Shown here piece after piece: positions 11,022 to 23,415 of a stretch of DNA of 64,000 nt. The DNA comes from Paraconiothyrium sp. Pb-2020 (lineage: Eukaryota; Ascomycota; Dothideomycetes; Pleosporales; Didymosphaeriaceae): the NCBI GenBank assembly GCA_022419385.1, contig JAJUBI010000009.1, positions 1,054,001 through 1,118,000 of the forward strand, read 5' to 3'. Under the pieces are notes generated by a model, which saw nothing but the letters and a program-made list of their open reading frames with translations, was not told where the DNA came from and searched no databases. Each line of letters begins with the position of its first letter. Within the stretch, counting starts at the first letter, position 1. Made by a program: the position numbers and the translations under genes.

Positions 11022-14000
11022 ATGAGCTATTCGTACTCGCCGCGCACTCGCCTCGGCCACCAGGCCGCATCGCCCTCGCCCCTCCGCCAAACATCCACAG
11101 CCTCCAATGGCTCCTCAGCCTCGGGCGACTCCAGCAGATACCCTCCCAGCCGGTCAAGCACGCTCTCCAGCAATGGTTCAACGACCTTTCAGCCGGTAAC
11201 ATTGGGGCATCGCCGCGGTAAGAGCGACGGCACGGCACTCACTCGGTCACAGACCGATTACTTTTCTATAGGGGAGAAGGAAAGCAACCCAGTCGATTAC
11301 ACCAGCATGCGAAAGGCTCTGCGACCGCTGCAACAGATTCCACAAAACCCTCAGACCTCACCCATACCCGAAAAGCCTGAACGTCCAACAAGCAGTCCCA
11401 CACGCACACATACGCGCGCGCAGAGTGTTGACCCTGTGAGATTCATTTCATACGATGGCTCCGTCTCTCCCCCTGCCAAACCTCGTCCACTGTCCATGGC
11501 CATCTCACGCTCCGACTCGATACGGGCACCCACTCGCGATCACTCTGCCCGGTCGCTTGATACCGCTCACCTCGACCGACCTGAATTACAACGGTTTCAG
11601 AAGTCATCGACTGGCCATCTTCGAACCCTATCGAAATTCGCAGAGACTGCCTCAGACGGTGACTTCGCCATCAAGTCGCCAGATCAGGAAGTGGTCGGGT
11701 TACATGGACGAAGAAGGCTGCAGCGAACCGACTCTGCGCGCGGCAAAAAGGAGGCTTCAAGTTGGGCGAGTCGAAATTGGATGGACCAGCAACGTCAATT
11801 TTTGCAGGCATACGAGTATCTTTGTCATATAGGAGAGGCCAAGGAGTGGATTGAAGACATCATCCACAAGGACATCCCGCCCATTGTGGAACTAGAAGAA
11901 GCACTAAGAGATGGAGTGACACTGGCGGAGGTTGTCGAATCCATACAAGGTCGAGCGCTCCGTATATTCCGCGACCCAAAGCTACAGTGGAGGCATTCGA
12001 ACAATTACGCTCATTTCTTCAAGTTCCTTTCCGACATCGAGTTACCGGACCTGTTCCGATTCGAATTGGTAGACTTGTACGAGAAGAAGAATATCCCCAA
12101 GGTCATTCACTGCATCCACGCGCTATCTTGGCTACTATTCCGGAAAGGCATGGTGGATTTCCGCATCGGTAACCTGGTGGGTAAACTGCAGTTCGAGGAC
12201 CACGAACTCGAAGCTACGCAGAAGGGCCTGGACAAATCTGGGGTTAGCATGCCCAACTTTGCTGGCATGTCAGCGAAGTTCGCGGTCGAACCAGAGCCGG
12301 AACCTGAGCCAGTAGAGTCGGAAGAAGACCGCATTGACCGCGAGCTCTCAGAGAACGAAGTCACTATCTTGGACCTCCAAGCACAGATTCGAGGTGCACT
12401 AGTGCGAATACGGCTCGGCAACATGATGCAGCATCTATGGGATAACGAAGAGCTCATTGTTGACCTCCAGTCGCGCATTCGGGGAGACTGGGCACGTCAG
12501 ATTGCCTACTACCGGATGGACATGCGACGCTTCGCGATCAACCTGCAAAGTGCCGCTCGCGGTTTCCTTATCCGATCACGGCTACGAGGCGAGGAGGAAT
12601 ACTGGCTTAACAAGCAAACTCAGGTTCTTCTGGTCCAGAATCTATTTCGTGGACGTAAAGCCAGGGCGGAAGTTCAATACACGAAGTCGAAGATACAACG
12701 ACAAGAGAACGGTATTCGGGAGTTCCAGGCTGCCATTCGTGGCGCGCTACAGCGAATGCGGGTGTGTGACCGTTATGAGCAGACACGCGATGCAGAGCCA
12801 GTTGTTCTGCAAATTCAGTCAATGATTCGTGGTGCACTGCTTCGGCACCAGGTCGACCGAGACTACGCTGAGTTGAAAGAGAACGAAAACCAAATCATCG
12901 ACTTGCAGGCTCTTTCCAGAGCAAGATTCATCCGGCAAATAATGCGCGCAGATCAGGAAAATCTTCGCCATCAAGAATCAATGATCACACAATTACAAGC
13001 CATGGCCAGAGGCTCGCTCGCTCGAAAGCAAAATGCGGAAGTGCAGGAGAACCTGGTAAGCACCGATGTCAATTGGTCCGATCTGCAATCGAAAGCTCGT
13101 GGCAACTCCTTGAGAAGCTTCCTCGCACAACAGCAGGAAGAGCTCCAAGCCAAGTTGCCTCAGATCATTGATTTACAGGCTGTTGCTAGGGGAAGCCAGC
13201 TCCGCGTGGAAGTGGCAAACACCCTTGCCCAGCTCAATGATCAAGAGCCTATCGTTACTTCTCTTCAATCTTACATGCGTGGTTTCCTGTCACGGCAGAG
13301 GCACTTCTCTGATCTCAAGGCTTTACAGGCTCAAATCCCTACTATTCTCGATCTTCAATCAGCATGTCGAGGTTTTATTCAACGACAGCGCACTTACGAG
13401 ACTCTGTGCGCACTCAACAACGAGGAGGCCCAGATTATCCAATTGCAAGCCCAGGCTCGTGCAATGAACTTACGGATGCACATTGGCACCATTCTTGCTC
13501 AGGTCGAAGAGCACGAAGACGCCATCGTCGAACTCCAGTCTTTAGCACGGGGAATGATGGTACGACAGAAATTCGTGGAGAAGAAGAAGTTCTACAAAGA
13601 AAACATGGAGAAGGTGATCAAGATTCAGAGCTTCGTGCGCGGACGCCAGCAGGGCGAAGCATACAAGAGCTTGACCAGTGGCAAGAACCCACCTGTTTCA
13701 ACCGTCAAGAACTTCGTGCATCTCTTGAATGACAGCGACATCGATTTTGATGAAGAGATCGGTATGTGGATTAGCAATTATCCGCGGACTTCGCTAATTT
13801 CATTGCAGAGTTCGAACGACTCCGCAAAACCGTGGTCCAACATGTGCGACAAAACGAGCTTGCTGAGCAGTACATCGATCAGCTTGACATCAAAATCGCC
13901 CTACTAGTGAAGAACAAGATCACACTGGATGAAGTCGTCAAGCACCAAAAACACTTTGGCGGTCACGTCGGTACCCTCCTCAGCAGCAAGGACATATCCT

Positions 14001-16302
14001 CAAAAGACCCCTTCGATCTGAAGGCCCTCAACAAGAACTCTCGCAGGAAGCTGGAGCACTACCAAGAGTTATTTTTTGTGCTGCAAACACAGCCGCAATA
14101 CATGGCACGCCTCTTCAAGCGACTTCGCGAACAAGGCCTGGCGGACAAGGATACCAAGCGCATCGAGCAACTTACCATGAGTTTGTTTGGCCTTGCGCAG
14201 AAACGAAGAGAAGAGTACTATCTGCTGAAATTAATGTCCCGATCTTTGAAGGAAGACGTCGACGGTTGTGCTACCTTACAGGAATTCGTTCGCAGTAACT
14301 TCTTCTGGAACAAACTGTTCAATAGTTACGTTCGTTCTCCCCGGGATCGCAAGTTCTTGAAGGATTTGTTTGGCCCGTTGATCAAGGAGAACATCATCGA
14401 CAATGAACACCTCGATCTTGAAAGCGACCCTATGCAGATCTACCGCTCGTCTATCAACAACGAAGAGCTGTCTACAGGCCAACGAAGTCGTCGCGATCCG
14501 AACGTGTCGCGAGACCAAGCGATCAAGGACCCAGAGACAAGGGAGATGTTCATCCACCATCTTCAGGATCTGCGTGACATAGCTGACCAGTTCTTCTCCA
14601 TCGTAGAGGAGGTCCTGCACAGGATGCCTTTCGGTGTGCGATACCTCGCCCAACAGATGTTTGAAGAGCTTCGCCAGAAGTTCCCTTACGAAGCACAAGA
14701 GCAGCTGCTCCAGATTGTCGGTCACTGGGTATGGAAATCGTACATGCAACCCGCTCTACTGCAGCCCCAACATTGGGGCGTTGTCGACCGAGGCTTGTCA
14801 CCCCTAATGAACAGAAACCTCGGCGAAGTCGCCAAGGTTTTGGGCCAGGTAGCGGCTGGACGACTCTTTGGTGGTGAGAACATCTACCTGCAACCGCTCA
14901 ACAGCTACATCACGGAAGCTATTGATCGTTTGCAGGATGTTTGGTCCAATCGTGAGCTCCCTTCGCCTATGGATCTGTGACACCAGCTAACAATACCAGT
15001 GATCAATGTCCGTGACGCCGAAGCACATTTCGAGATTGACGAGTTCAACGACCTCTTTGCTCGCGTAAAGCCGACGCTCTACATCAAGCTTGCTGACATC
15101 TTTGCCATCCATAACCTCGTCGTTGATGATCTGCCCACCCTTTGTCCCAGTCAGGATGATCCTCTCCGTGAAGTCATTCGTGAACTCGGTAGCGCCAAGA
15201 ACAACGAGAACGAGCTATTGCACGTCAGCTCCACTGAGATCACATTGACCCTGAATCCAAAGTTCCACGAACAAGAGGGTAAGTCAACTTCACCGCTTTT
15301 GCTCATCCTTGGCTGACGATCGTAGATCCCGAGGCCGACATCAAGGCGCTCTTCATGGAGACGAAGCGCTACATCCTATACATTATCCGTATCCAGAATG
15401 GCGCCAATCTCACCGAGATCATGTGCAAACCCGTCACACCCGACGACGAGGATCGCTGGGACGCCCTCGTCCGCGACGAAATCGCTGCCCAGATGAAAGG
15501 CCGCAACCGCAAGCTCCGCTCTTCTGCCGCCTCGACCTACACTACCGACATGACATCCACCACTGTGCACGATCTTGACTATCCCTCCCTCAAGCGCTGC
15601 GCCTTAGAAAACATACTGCAATTACAACGCGCTGGTCGCATCTCTCCTCACAATCACTACCAGGACCTCCTTAATGCCATTGCCGTTGACATACGCACCA
15701 AGCACCGCCGGCGAATCCAACGCACCAAAGAACTCGAAGGCGTAAAGTCTACACTGGGCGCACTGGACGACAAAGCGCACTTTCTCGAATCTCAGCTCAA
15801 GTCCTACAACGATTACATCGAGCAAGCCATGGTGACGCTGCAGAACAAGCGCGGTAAAAAGAAGTTCCTCCTCCCCTTCACCCGGCAATACAACCACATG
15901 CGTGAACTTCAACGCTCCGGTCGCGAGTACCGGTTCGGCTCCTTCAAGTACTCCGCCCGCAACCTCGCAGACAAGGGTATCCTTGTGAGCTGGAATGGGT
16001 TCCCAGAGCGCTCCTGGGAGCGTCTAGACATCACGATCAGCTCGAATAGCATCGGTATCTTCGAGATTCAAGGTAGCCAGGGCAGTATGATGATTCCGGG
16101 CGCGTTTGCCGAGGTGCCACTGGACGGGCTGCTACAGGCGCAGTTCGATAACCACCAGTTCATGAATCTATTCTGTGGCGAAAATGCCACTTCTGCCCAT
16201 GGCAGGAAGAAGTCAGAAGGAACGGGTGGCGAGGGCGTGGCGAGAGTTAATGTTAATCTGTTTTTGCACCTGATCTTCAAGAAGTTTTATCGCGACGAGT
16301 AA
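11022..16302 (+). CDS. rng2: IQGAP-related cytokinesis scaffold (Rng2/Iqg1 type)
   Basis: Four exons, 11022..13761, 13809..14951, 15000..15278 and 15326..16302; introns of 47-48 bp with clear GTATGT/GTGAGC/GTAAGT donors; 1712 residues. It links actin, myosin and septal ring components at the division site. Order: a Ser/Pro-rich N-terminus (to about 250); a calponin-homology domain for actin (about 255-370, with LEEALRDGVTLAEVV and IPKVIHCIHALSWLL); an EPEPEPEPVE linker; 15 IQ-like motifs (about 445-890) for calmodulin and light chains; a RasGAP-related domain (about 1010-1340, with MPFGVRYLAQQMF); and a RasGAP C-terminal domain (about 1480-1710, with FKYSARNLADKGIL). The second intron removes an in-frame stop and joins DVWSN to LINVRDAEAHF. 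IQGAPs generally bind rather than stimulate Rho-type GTPases. The number of IQ motifs is high compared with four in human IQGAP1. Confidence 0.96.
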
Positions 16303-17514
16303 GTCGTGGTAGGGCATTGCTTGGGACGTTGGTGTTGGAACGTGGTAATGATGTATGGATTGGACGGAAATACCTCTTGTTTGTTGTTTCTGCATAGCTT
16401 GGGTGGGGACGGCGTTGCAGGACTGGCTTTGTGATACGCATTTGATGGCATTCTTGATGACCTCATGCTCTACTCTTCTTTTCTCTATGGGTAGATTTCT
16501 TTCTGCGCATGCATCGTTAGGGTGTACAGGCAAGGGAATGAACGACATAATGCAACATTCACCACGTGCACATATTTCCTGCTATCCGAGCATAAGCTAG
16601 GGCGCTGTTATATCTATAATTCGGCCAGCGCTACCTCCTTATCTCACAAGCTTCTTGATACGATCTTGCTTACCGGTACTCATAGAAATCGACTCAACAT
16701 ACGATTTCCTCAGCTGTCCAGCAATAGGTTTGTGTACGTGTGTCGAAACTAATCCTGTCCGGTGAACCATACCGCAAGGCGAATAAGTTTGGTTTTTTGA
16801 TCATATGATGAGTACATCTTTAAAATCATGTATTTCGACTGGTGTGAGATTGTGAGTCGCAATGAGAAGACTGGTCATTTCGAACACCTGGATGCGGCGG
16901 GCACTCTCCTTAGCAAATTGAAGTTCTAAGCAAAGCCCAAGGTTGCAAAATTTTCAATGATCCGTAGACTGCGTAGCTTGAGTTAGATTGATGCATGGCG
17001 GGCGATATCCCGATTAAGGTCATCTGCCGTATAACTTTTACGACCGTTTGCTCCTGTTTACTCGAGTGATGTATAGACTGAGGTATTGAGCTGTGAGCGA
17101 AGTATCACGTCACCACATTTATGATTTTGCTTTATGCGACGTTGGACACACTGACTGCGGTGTGCGGCTGCGCACATTTGCGAACGTTTGTAGTACGAGA
17201 GCGCATCAGTCTCACATAACATCAAGATGAGTCAGAGTTCTAACTCAGCATGATACCAGATGAATACGCACTAAATGTTTCATCGCGGTACGTGAAAGTC
17301 TTTGTAGTATAACAATCAAATAATTTGCATCTTCATATGAAGACTCTGCAAATAGGACATCATGAAGCTTCGAGTAAGTACAATGGGGCACAAGAACCGA
17401 TTCAAGCAGTCAACATCTGGACCCAATACATCAACAGAAATTCCTCATATAGGCCAATAGCCCAACCTAACCTTTTGCTATTCTTGTGCAGCCAGAGTGT
17501 GGAGAGAAGACGAC
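16303..17514. other. Intergenic region between convergent genes
   Basis: About 1.2 kb, moderately AT-rich, with ORFs under 115 codons and no recognisable motif. It serves as the 3' region of the IQGAP gene and of the small gene at 17515. Confidence 0.55.
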
Positions 17515-17856
17515 TTAAAGTTCGATCCCAGCAAGTGCGGCAACAACAATGCCAGCAATGCCACTGTACGACGCATAAGCTTCGTTTCTGCGGAGCAATG
17601 AACGTATTGGCGCTTACAATTGAGCGGGCACACCTGTCGGGTACGCTATACCTGGCGAAGCCGTAGTTGACGAAGCCGCAGCATCCGCAGTTGACGAGTC
17701 TCCACTAGCGGTGACTGTCATCAGCATAGTGGTCGTCACGCCGTTCATGACCATAGCTTCAGTGTACACGATCGCGGAGGATTCGTCATCGTGGCCATCA
17801 TGTCCCGCAACGAAGGTGGCTCCTAGAGCAAGCGGAAGGAGAATACAACGAAGCAT
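17515..17856 (-). CDS. Small secreted protein with predicted GPI anchor
   Basis: Exon 1 17856..17618 and exon 2 17563..17515 around a 54 bp intron (GTAAGC..TACAG); 95 residues. Residues 1-18 (MLRCILLPLALGATFVAG) look like a signal peptide, followed by a His/Asp cluster (HDGHDDE), a Thr/Met/Ser-rich middle, and after splicing the hydrophobic end GIAGIVVAALAGIEL. Without splicing the frame stops after PTGVPAQL and has no hydrophobic tail. The spliced tail is typical of fungal GPI attachment, which is why I prefer this model. The HDGHDD cluster might bind metal, and the next gene is a Ctr copper transporter on the opposite strand, but a link is speculative. Confidence 0.65.
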
Positions 17857-18379
17857 CTGTATTGATCGATGGCTGAGAGGGGAACCGAAGTTGAACACGG
17901 AGCAAAAGAGACAGGCAAGAAAAGGGTATTTGAATACTAATGCAGCGCGGCGCATTACCCAGTAAAATCGCTAACCCAGAGTGGCTAAGCGCACTGCAGC
18001 CTGGTGAAAGTCTACAGCTGTCGCAGGTCAAGGATGGGAAGCTATGGTCGATGCTTGAGGAAGGTGTGAGATAACGAGGCAATTAATTTTGCGATTAGCT
18101 GAATGCCACTTCTACTTCCCAGCTTACTCCTTTGGTGGGCGGCCTTTGTGCCAATGCTCGACGTTTGTATCAAGTGAGCAAGTTTGCGCACTATACGAAT
18201 CTCACATCGCCGCGCTCGCGCCGCATCAATTCGTACTGCGGTATGGCCCTAGGATATTGCATAACCTCCAGTATCAACATACGATACCCATATGGTACCC
18301 ATCTACCTCCGCCGCTCATATCCTGGGAACCGTAACCTCGACTAGCCGGTCAGTCTTCGCTTTGGAAAAACGCCAGGAA
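17857..18379. promoter_or_regulatory. Divergent promoter region of the small GPI protein and the Ctr transporter
   Basis: About 0.5 kb between two outward start codons. The Ctr frame is open back to 18089, so part of this could encode an N-terminal extension, but the sequence upstream of the Met-rich start does not look like the family. Confidence 0.4.
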
Positions 18380-19118
18380 ATGGAGCACATGAGCGATGAT
18401 AACATGAGTATTGTGGGCTCCGTCCCTTCCACAGGGTCGCCCATGGCAATGGGTATGACTGGCACCTTTTCGACTTCAACCAAAGTCACACTCTTTTTCT
18501 CGGACTGGACGACAGACACGCCCGCTAAATACTTCGGCACGCTCATCTTCCTGTTCATCGTCACGCTTCTGAACCGCTTCCTGGGCGCTTGGAGAAGCCA
18601 GCTTGGTCACAAATGGGCGAACGATGCTGCCGACGCGCGGCGAAAGGTGGAGCAACGGCGCGAATACAAGCGTGCTCTCGATAGAGCGAAGCTTGAACGG
18701 CAGTCTTCAGAAACGTGTTATGACGGCGAAGGTGATGATTCGTCGACCGAACAGGCTCCACTCTCGCCTTATCCTTCCGGAACAGATATCGAAACCGGCG
18801 AAAAGAAGCGGTCCGGGTCACCAAAGTGGATGACCATGTTTGGAGGGCGCTGGAGTGCAGGCAATCCGTGGAGGGTCAACATCGATGTTCCGCGCGCTTT
18901 GTTGGAGGGAATAAGGGCACTGATAGGGTACCTTCTGTAGGTCGACAAACCTTTTCCGCTCAAGGTCAAGACTCACCATCACTAGGATGCTTGCTGTAAT
19001 GACATTCAATCTTGGGTTCCTTCTAGTGGTGATATTTGGTATCGTCATAGGAGAGCTCGTTCTCGGTCGTTTCATCTCTGGCACCGGCTGGGAGGAAGGG
19101 GGGTGTCATGACGGCTGA
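18380..19118 (+). CDS. Ctr-family copper transporter
   Basis: Exon 1 18380..18936 and exon 2 18986..19118; 49 bp intron GTAGGT..ACTAG; 229 residues. Ctr proteins form trimers that pass Cu(I) across the plasma or vacuolar membrane. Seen: a Met-rich N-terminus (MEHMSDDNM and MAMGM), then SDWTTDTPAKYFGTL leading into TM1 (LIFLFIVTLLNRFL). A long charged cytoplasmic loop follows (about 65-170). After splicing come TM2 and TM3: MLAVMTFNLGFLLVVI and GIVIGELVLG, the latter carrying the GxxxG helix-packing motif. In yeast Ctr1 the second helix carries MxxxM, and MLAVM matches. The unspliced frame stops at GYLL and would lack two membrane helices, which strongly supports the intron. Vacuolar (Ctr2-like) or plasma-membrane location cannot be decided. 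Confidence 0.88.
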
Positions 19119-19860
19119 TGGCAAACGTGGATTTTGTATATTCAAGGTCATTTGAGAGCCAGCATGTACAGTAAAACGATGTTCCAGATAAGGACAGCTC
19201 ATTACGGATGGCGCCTGGATTGGAACCCGGTAAGCCAGACCTGAAGCCACAGGAGCTCGCATAACATAGGAATGGAACTCCTTCAGAGGTGATCGTCGAG
19301 CTGTTCGGGGAAGTCGAACACTGTCCAAGTGCTTCGGAGAGAAACAAAAGTCATGCCTACACACCACGCGCTACCAAGGAAAAGAAGATGTCTCGACACC
19401 ACGGAACCGTTCTCGCTATTGAGGTTAAGCTCGGCGGTTCTTGGGAGCATCGATGTTCGTTCTCCCCAGCTAATACAACCACAGCTCGATACAGTGACGA
19501 ACTGCAGTCAAATTAATCTGGGTGCAACTTTCTGAGGAACGCAAAGGGAGCGGGCGAGCGCAGACTTTTATTGGGGAAAGCGTGCTTAGTCAGTAGCGCA
19601 ACCGCTCGCTCGGTGTCGATAGGATAGCATGGGCCGAGCGGCAATCGCGTGGGTACACTTTCGACTGCATTACTCTGTCTACGATTCTTCCTCCAATCCT
19701 CCAGCGGCGACGCCTGCGTCGTCTTTTGGGCATAACACCGGCACGATGGATGCATAGATGCCTCTAAAGCGACGCACTCCTGCGCGCTTTAGAGCGCTTC
19801 GAAATTACCAGCTTCCGCCACTCGAGAACATCCCACCAAATCAATACCATACCTGGAGCT
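19119..19860. other. Intergenic region
   Basis: About 0.7 kb with no gene recognised. On the minus strand, near 19219-19229, it contains a match to a tRNA B-box, but no complete tRNA can be folded around it (see rejected items). Confidence 0.5.
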
Positions 19861-20730
19861 ATGGGGAAGAACAAAAAAGCCCGGAAGGTGCCAGTCACCT
19901 CCGGCGCGGTACGCTATAAGACCAAAGACATCGACGCCCTCGTTGCTCAGCTCGACACCTTGAATATATCCTCCCACCTCGCCTTCGATTCCGACTCCGA
20001 CTCAGACGTTGAGCCGCCGAAACCTTTCCAACCTTTCCGCTTCTTCGCGCTCCCCAGCGAACTCCGCATTCGTATCCTGGAGCTTCTCATCGTCCGTGAC
20101 AAGACCATCGACCTTGACCCGTCCAACACACGTACCCTGCTCCCTTCCCTCCGCCTCTTCTTCGTCTCCCACCGCATGCACGCCGAAGCATCACACGTCT
20201 TCTACGCACAGAATACGTTCCGCGTCTTCGCTATCCACGGAAGATTCTTTCACACGAAGAAGCAGCTGCTGACGCGCCTTGCGCCGCACTACATCGCTCA
20301 GATGCGGAGCCTGGAGCTGCGCCTCGGTCCTGGATTCAATAAACCGCCAAAGGGATGGGTTGTAGATCAGCGGCTGCAGCTGCATCACGCAGTGAACGTG
20401 CGTCTCTTGAAGGTTTTTGTGGAGCTGGACCCCGCGAGCCATCCGAGCTTCGAGGGTTTTAGGCATGAGGATTGCGGGGCGGCGGAGCAGTTTTTCACGA
20501 CTTTTAGTGTTGGGTTACTCGGGTGTCTGTTTGGGGAGCTGCAGCAACTGAAGAGGGTCGAGTTCGATGCGTACCCGGGGATCTCGAGAAACAGTCCGCT
20601 TATGAAGGCATTGGTGGAGGAAACCAGGATGGGACGGAAGGAGATCGGGTGGGGTCCGGAGAGAGGGTGGGACAAGATCGTGGATACGGATTTGGGTGGG
20701 ATGCTGCAAAAGTTGGGCATTGGGTTGTGA
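19861..20730 (+). CDS. 2EXR/F-box-like domain protein of unknown function
   Basis: A single exon of 289 residues. After a basic N-terminus (MGKNKKARK) and an acidic DSDSDSD run, FRFFALPSELRIRILELL (about residues 57-75) matches the opening helix of the short F-box-like or 2EXR domains common in Dothideomycetes. A second conserved-looking block follows (LFFVSHRMHAEASHVFYAQNTFRVF, split over about 100-125). The remainder is predicted alpha/beta without repeats. Such proteins occur in large, fast-evolving families with unknown partners; a role in ubiquitin ligase assembly is possible but not shown. No signal peptide or membrane segment. Confidence 0.75.
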   Translation: MGKNKKARKVPVTSGAVRYKTKDIDALVAQLDTLNISSHLAFDSDSDSDVEPPKPFQPFRFFALPSELRIRILELLIVRDKTIDLDPSNTRTLLPSLRLFFVSHRMHAEASHVFYAQNTFRVFAIHGRFFHTKKQLLTRLAPHYIAQMRSLELRLGPGFNKPPKGWVVDQRLQLHHAVNVRLLKVFVELDPASHPSFEGFRHEDCGAAEQFFTTFSVGLLGCLFGELQQLKRVEFDAYPGISRNSPLMKALVEETRMGRKEIGWGPERGWDKIVDTDLGGMLQKLGIGL

Positions 20731-21029
20731 TAGGAGAAGATACCAAGCGTGTCCTCGATGCTATGAGGAGCTTGCACTTCGATGTGAGAGATCAGAAGAT
20801 TCTCTACCATATGGCGGATGGTGATTAGAAGGTACTCGGTCCTCACTGTTGCATTGGCCATGAAGAATATCCGCAGAGTAGACTCACGGAATTGGCATTC
20901 GGAATAACATATGCTCTGCCTGCGGCAGCGAGATTACGCGCAACATCAGACATGCACCATGCTCATCTATCTGAACTCCAACTTCCAGCTACCAAGATAT
21001 TTCTCCATTGTCCGCATGCAAAAGTTTAC
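20731..21029. other. Short intergenic gap between convergent genes
   Basis: About 0.3 kb. Nothing recognised beyond expected 3' UTRs. Confidence 0.5.
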
Positions 21030-22231
21030 TTAATTGCAAGTCATGCGATCACAAGCCAACATAGCCACGCCTTCCTCCTCAACCACCACATCTTGTCTCT
21101 TCCTCTTCCTCTGCTTCGGCTTCTTCGGGCCCAACTTCTCCATCCACCGCTTAACCACCATCTCCTCCGCGTCCACACTCCTCTTCTGTCCGCCAACGAA
21201 CTGGAGATTCTCATTGCCAACCACACCGGTCAAAACATTCCCATTGCTCGGAGCGCCCAATCCCGCAACGACGCCATCACCGCCCTGCACCACATTGGAA
21301 TAACTAGTCAGCATAGTCTGCACGCCGCTGACAAAGTCCTGGCCGTCGAACTCGCAATGTCCGCCTTGAGGCGTGTTGTCCACGGTCTGGAGTGAGTTGA
21401 TCTGGTCGGCAGTAAGCCCAGCGTCGGCGCTCAACTGCTCATAGGTAGTGATAGCCTGGGGGATAGAGTCCTGCAGGAGCTGCAGCTCGCTCTGGGTGCT
21501 CTGGTAGTGGATCCTCAGCGTGCTCATCACGGCGTTGGCATTTGCGAAGTCAACCTGCGGCGGCATTGCACCACAATTCAGCTCCACGGCGCTGTTTGCG
21601 AAATTCTGCATCTGTCCTGGGATGAAGAAGCCGCTCATGAGCAAGCTTCCACCACTCACGCCGGTGAACTTGACCTGATTTGCGTCAAAGGCAACGAGTT
21701 GAGGCATCATGGTGGTGACGAAGTCAGACACGGCTTGGGCGTGGGCGACGCCGTCGGTGCGCTGAAGGCCGGAGCCGCCGCCCCAGAAGAGGTTTGGGTC
21801 GGGGGCAAGGAGGGCCACGCCCATGGTGTTGGCTTGGATGTTTTGATTGGGGAAGTCGAAGAACGATTGGCCACCGTCGCCGTGGAGGAGGACATTCACG
21901 CCTGTATACCCGTCAGTGGTCAATTCAATTGGTTACGATACAGGAATGGGAAGATTGACATACCCATGGTCCCATTCGCACCGCTAGCAGCCGCCGCACC
22001 AGGAACACCACTCGCAGCCGTAAACTGGTCCGCCGGCGCCGCAATCTTAAATCTGATAGGCAGCTGGTTGACATTGACAGTAGCATCCAAGATCATGGAC
22101 CCATCAGTAGCCTGCGAGACGCCTTGCGGGATCTGGGCAGCCTGTTGCTGAGCCGTGGCTCTTTGTCTGCCTCCCCTCTGCGGCGCACATGCCGCAAGTG
22201 CAACCAAGGATGCAAAAGCCAATTTATACAT
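21030..22231 (-). CDS. Secreted alpha/beta hydrolase (esterase-like)
   Basis: Exon 1 22231..21964 and exon 2 21901..21030; 62 bp intron GTATGT..ATACAG with CTGAC; 379 residues. The start MYKLAFASLVALAAC gives a signal peptide cleaved near the ACAPQ segment. After splicing, NGTMG|VNVLLHGDGGQSF forms the oxyanion-type HG turn, and FTGVSGGSLLMSG carries a GxSxG nucleophile elbow (Ser near residue 165). QGGHCEFDG near residue 265 is a likely His of the triad. The family resembles secreted fungal esterases sometimes misnamed in databases. Substrate is unknown; plant cell wall esters or polyesters are possible. The C-terminus is oddly basic (KKPKQRKRKRQD), which is unusual for an extracellular enzyme and may be a disordered tail. 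Confidence 0.8.
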
Positions 22232-23415
22232 CCTGCTGTCTCGAAATAAAAACAGTGCACAGCACAAGAGGAATAGAAATTAAGCAGTAGAAGCAAACAA
22301 GAAAAGGCGGACCGGCCGGTAAGAATTGAAAGAACGGCACGAGACCGTAGTGTGGACAGCGAGAGGATAGAGCGGGAGAGAGGTATGAGAAGAAGTGTGG
22401 AGAAGCTCTATGCTATGTAGCCATGCGCATGTCGTGGGTCAAACAACGCCTAGCAGCCAAGGTACAGCGAGCCGACTCGTCGTAGGCTTACTACTCCCCA
22501 TTGACCAGACATCTTGCGGCTTCTAGCCGCTGTTGGTGGTGTGGGTTTGATGTTCCAGTTGTGGCACGCGGAGGGTGTCGCGATGGGAGGCGCTGGAGGC
22601 GTGCATGTTTCGGGGTGGGCTTGGCAGAAAATACTTCGCGGCGACTTCGAATTAAGAAGATCTGTACAGAGGCGTGATCGACCGGATGTGCTTCAGGGAA
22701 ACCGTGCATATATCTAGGAGTTTGTAGTGGTGCAAAGCCGGAGAGCTGCATGTGGTTCTTGGTGGAAGAACGGTCGTGGTCCGCGGCTCGGTTCGCATAG
22801 CCTGAGGCAAGACCAACCCGCGAGTTCCTGCCTGCCCCGGACAGCCTCGTGAAACACCACACCACCAGACCGATTGCAAGGCTGCCAAACTTGCCGAACG
22901 AAGCTGCGCGAAAATGCCTGCTCGTTCGAGGCAAGTCGGAGAAATATGTCCGTCCCCGCAATATGATTATGCCCACTAGATGTAAGTGCTCAAGCTAGAT
23001 ACTCGCATATTGCCTGCATGCCCATGCGCTTCGGCAGTGGCTATCAATTCAGTCGACAATATGCTCTTTTCACACTGTCAGGGCACCGTCGTGTGTAGCT
23101 TTCAGCCGTGTCAGTCATGAACGAGCTTTCGGATCTAGCGTCAACTTCACCATCGACTTCAAAATAATCTTGCTCAGGAAATTGGGTGGCTTGGTCAACT
23201 GGTATCATCATTGTGGTCTGTTCGAGTGTGACAGAGTTCGGCTGGCCCCGTTCGTGCATATGGAAAGAATGCACCGCAACTGGTTCCGACTTCTCGTTTG
23301 AGGATCATTCCATTGCTATTTTTCGCAATGACTACCTCCAAGTGTTCGCCCCATAAATGCATTTCGCCATTTCCGTAACCCATGAATGTTGGAGAAGAGC
23401 TAGAAAAGGAACACC
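22232..23415. other. Intergenic region with possible decayed coding sequence at 23044-23415
   Basis: About 1.2 kb. The half next to the esterase is its promoter. On the minus strand at 23415-23044 two adjacent frames look partly protein-like: GYGNGEMHLWGEHLEV in one, and VAVHSFHMHERGQ followed by an acidic stretch ending near 23044 in the other. They are separated by a frame change without a good intron. I do not recognise the protein. Confidence 0.4.

Noticed and set aside
19200..19280. tRNA-like B-box GGTTCCAATCC on the minus strand
   Set aside because: No matching A-box at the right distance, and acceptor and T stems do not pair properly.
22491..22976. 161-codon minus-strand ORF upstream of the esterase
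   Set aside because: No recognisable motif; frames on the other strand are equally open; likely promoter DNA.
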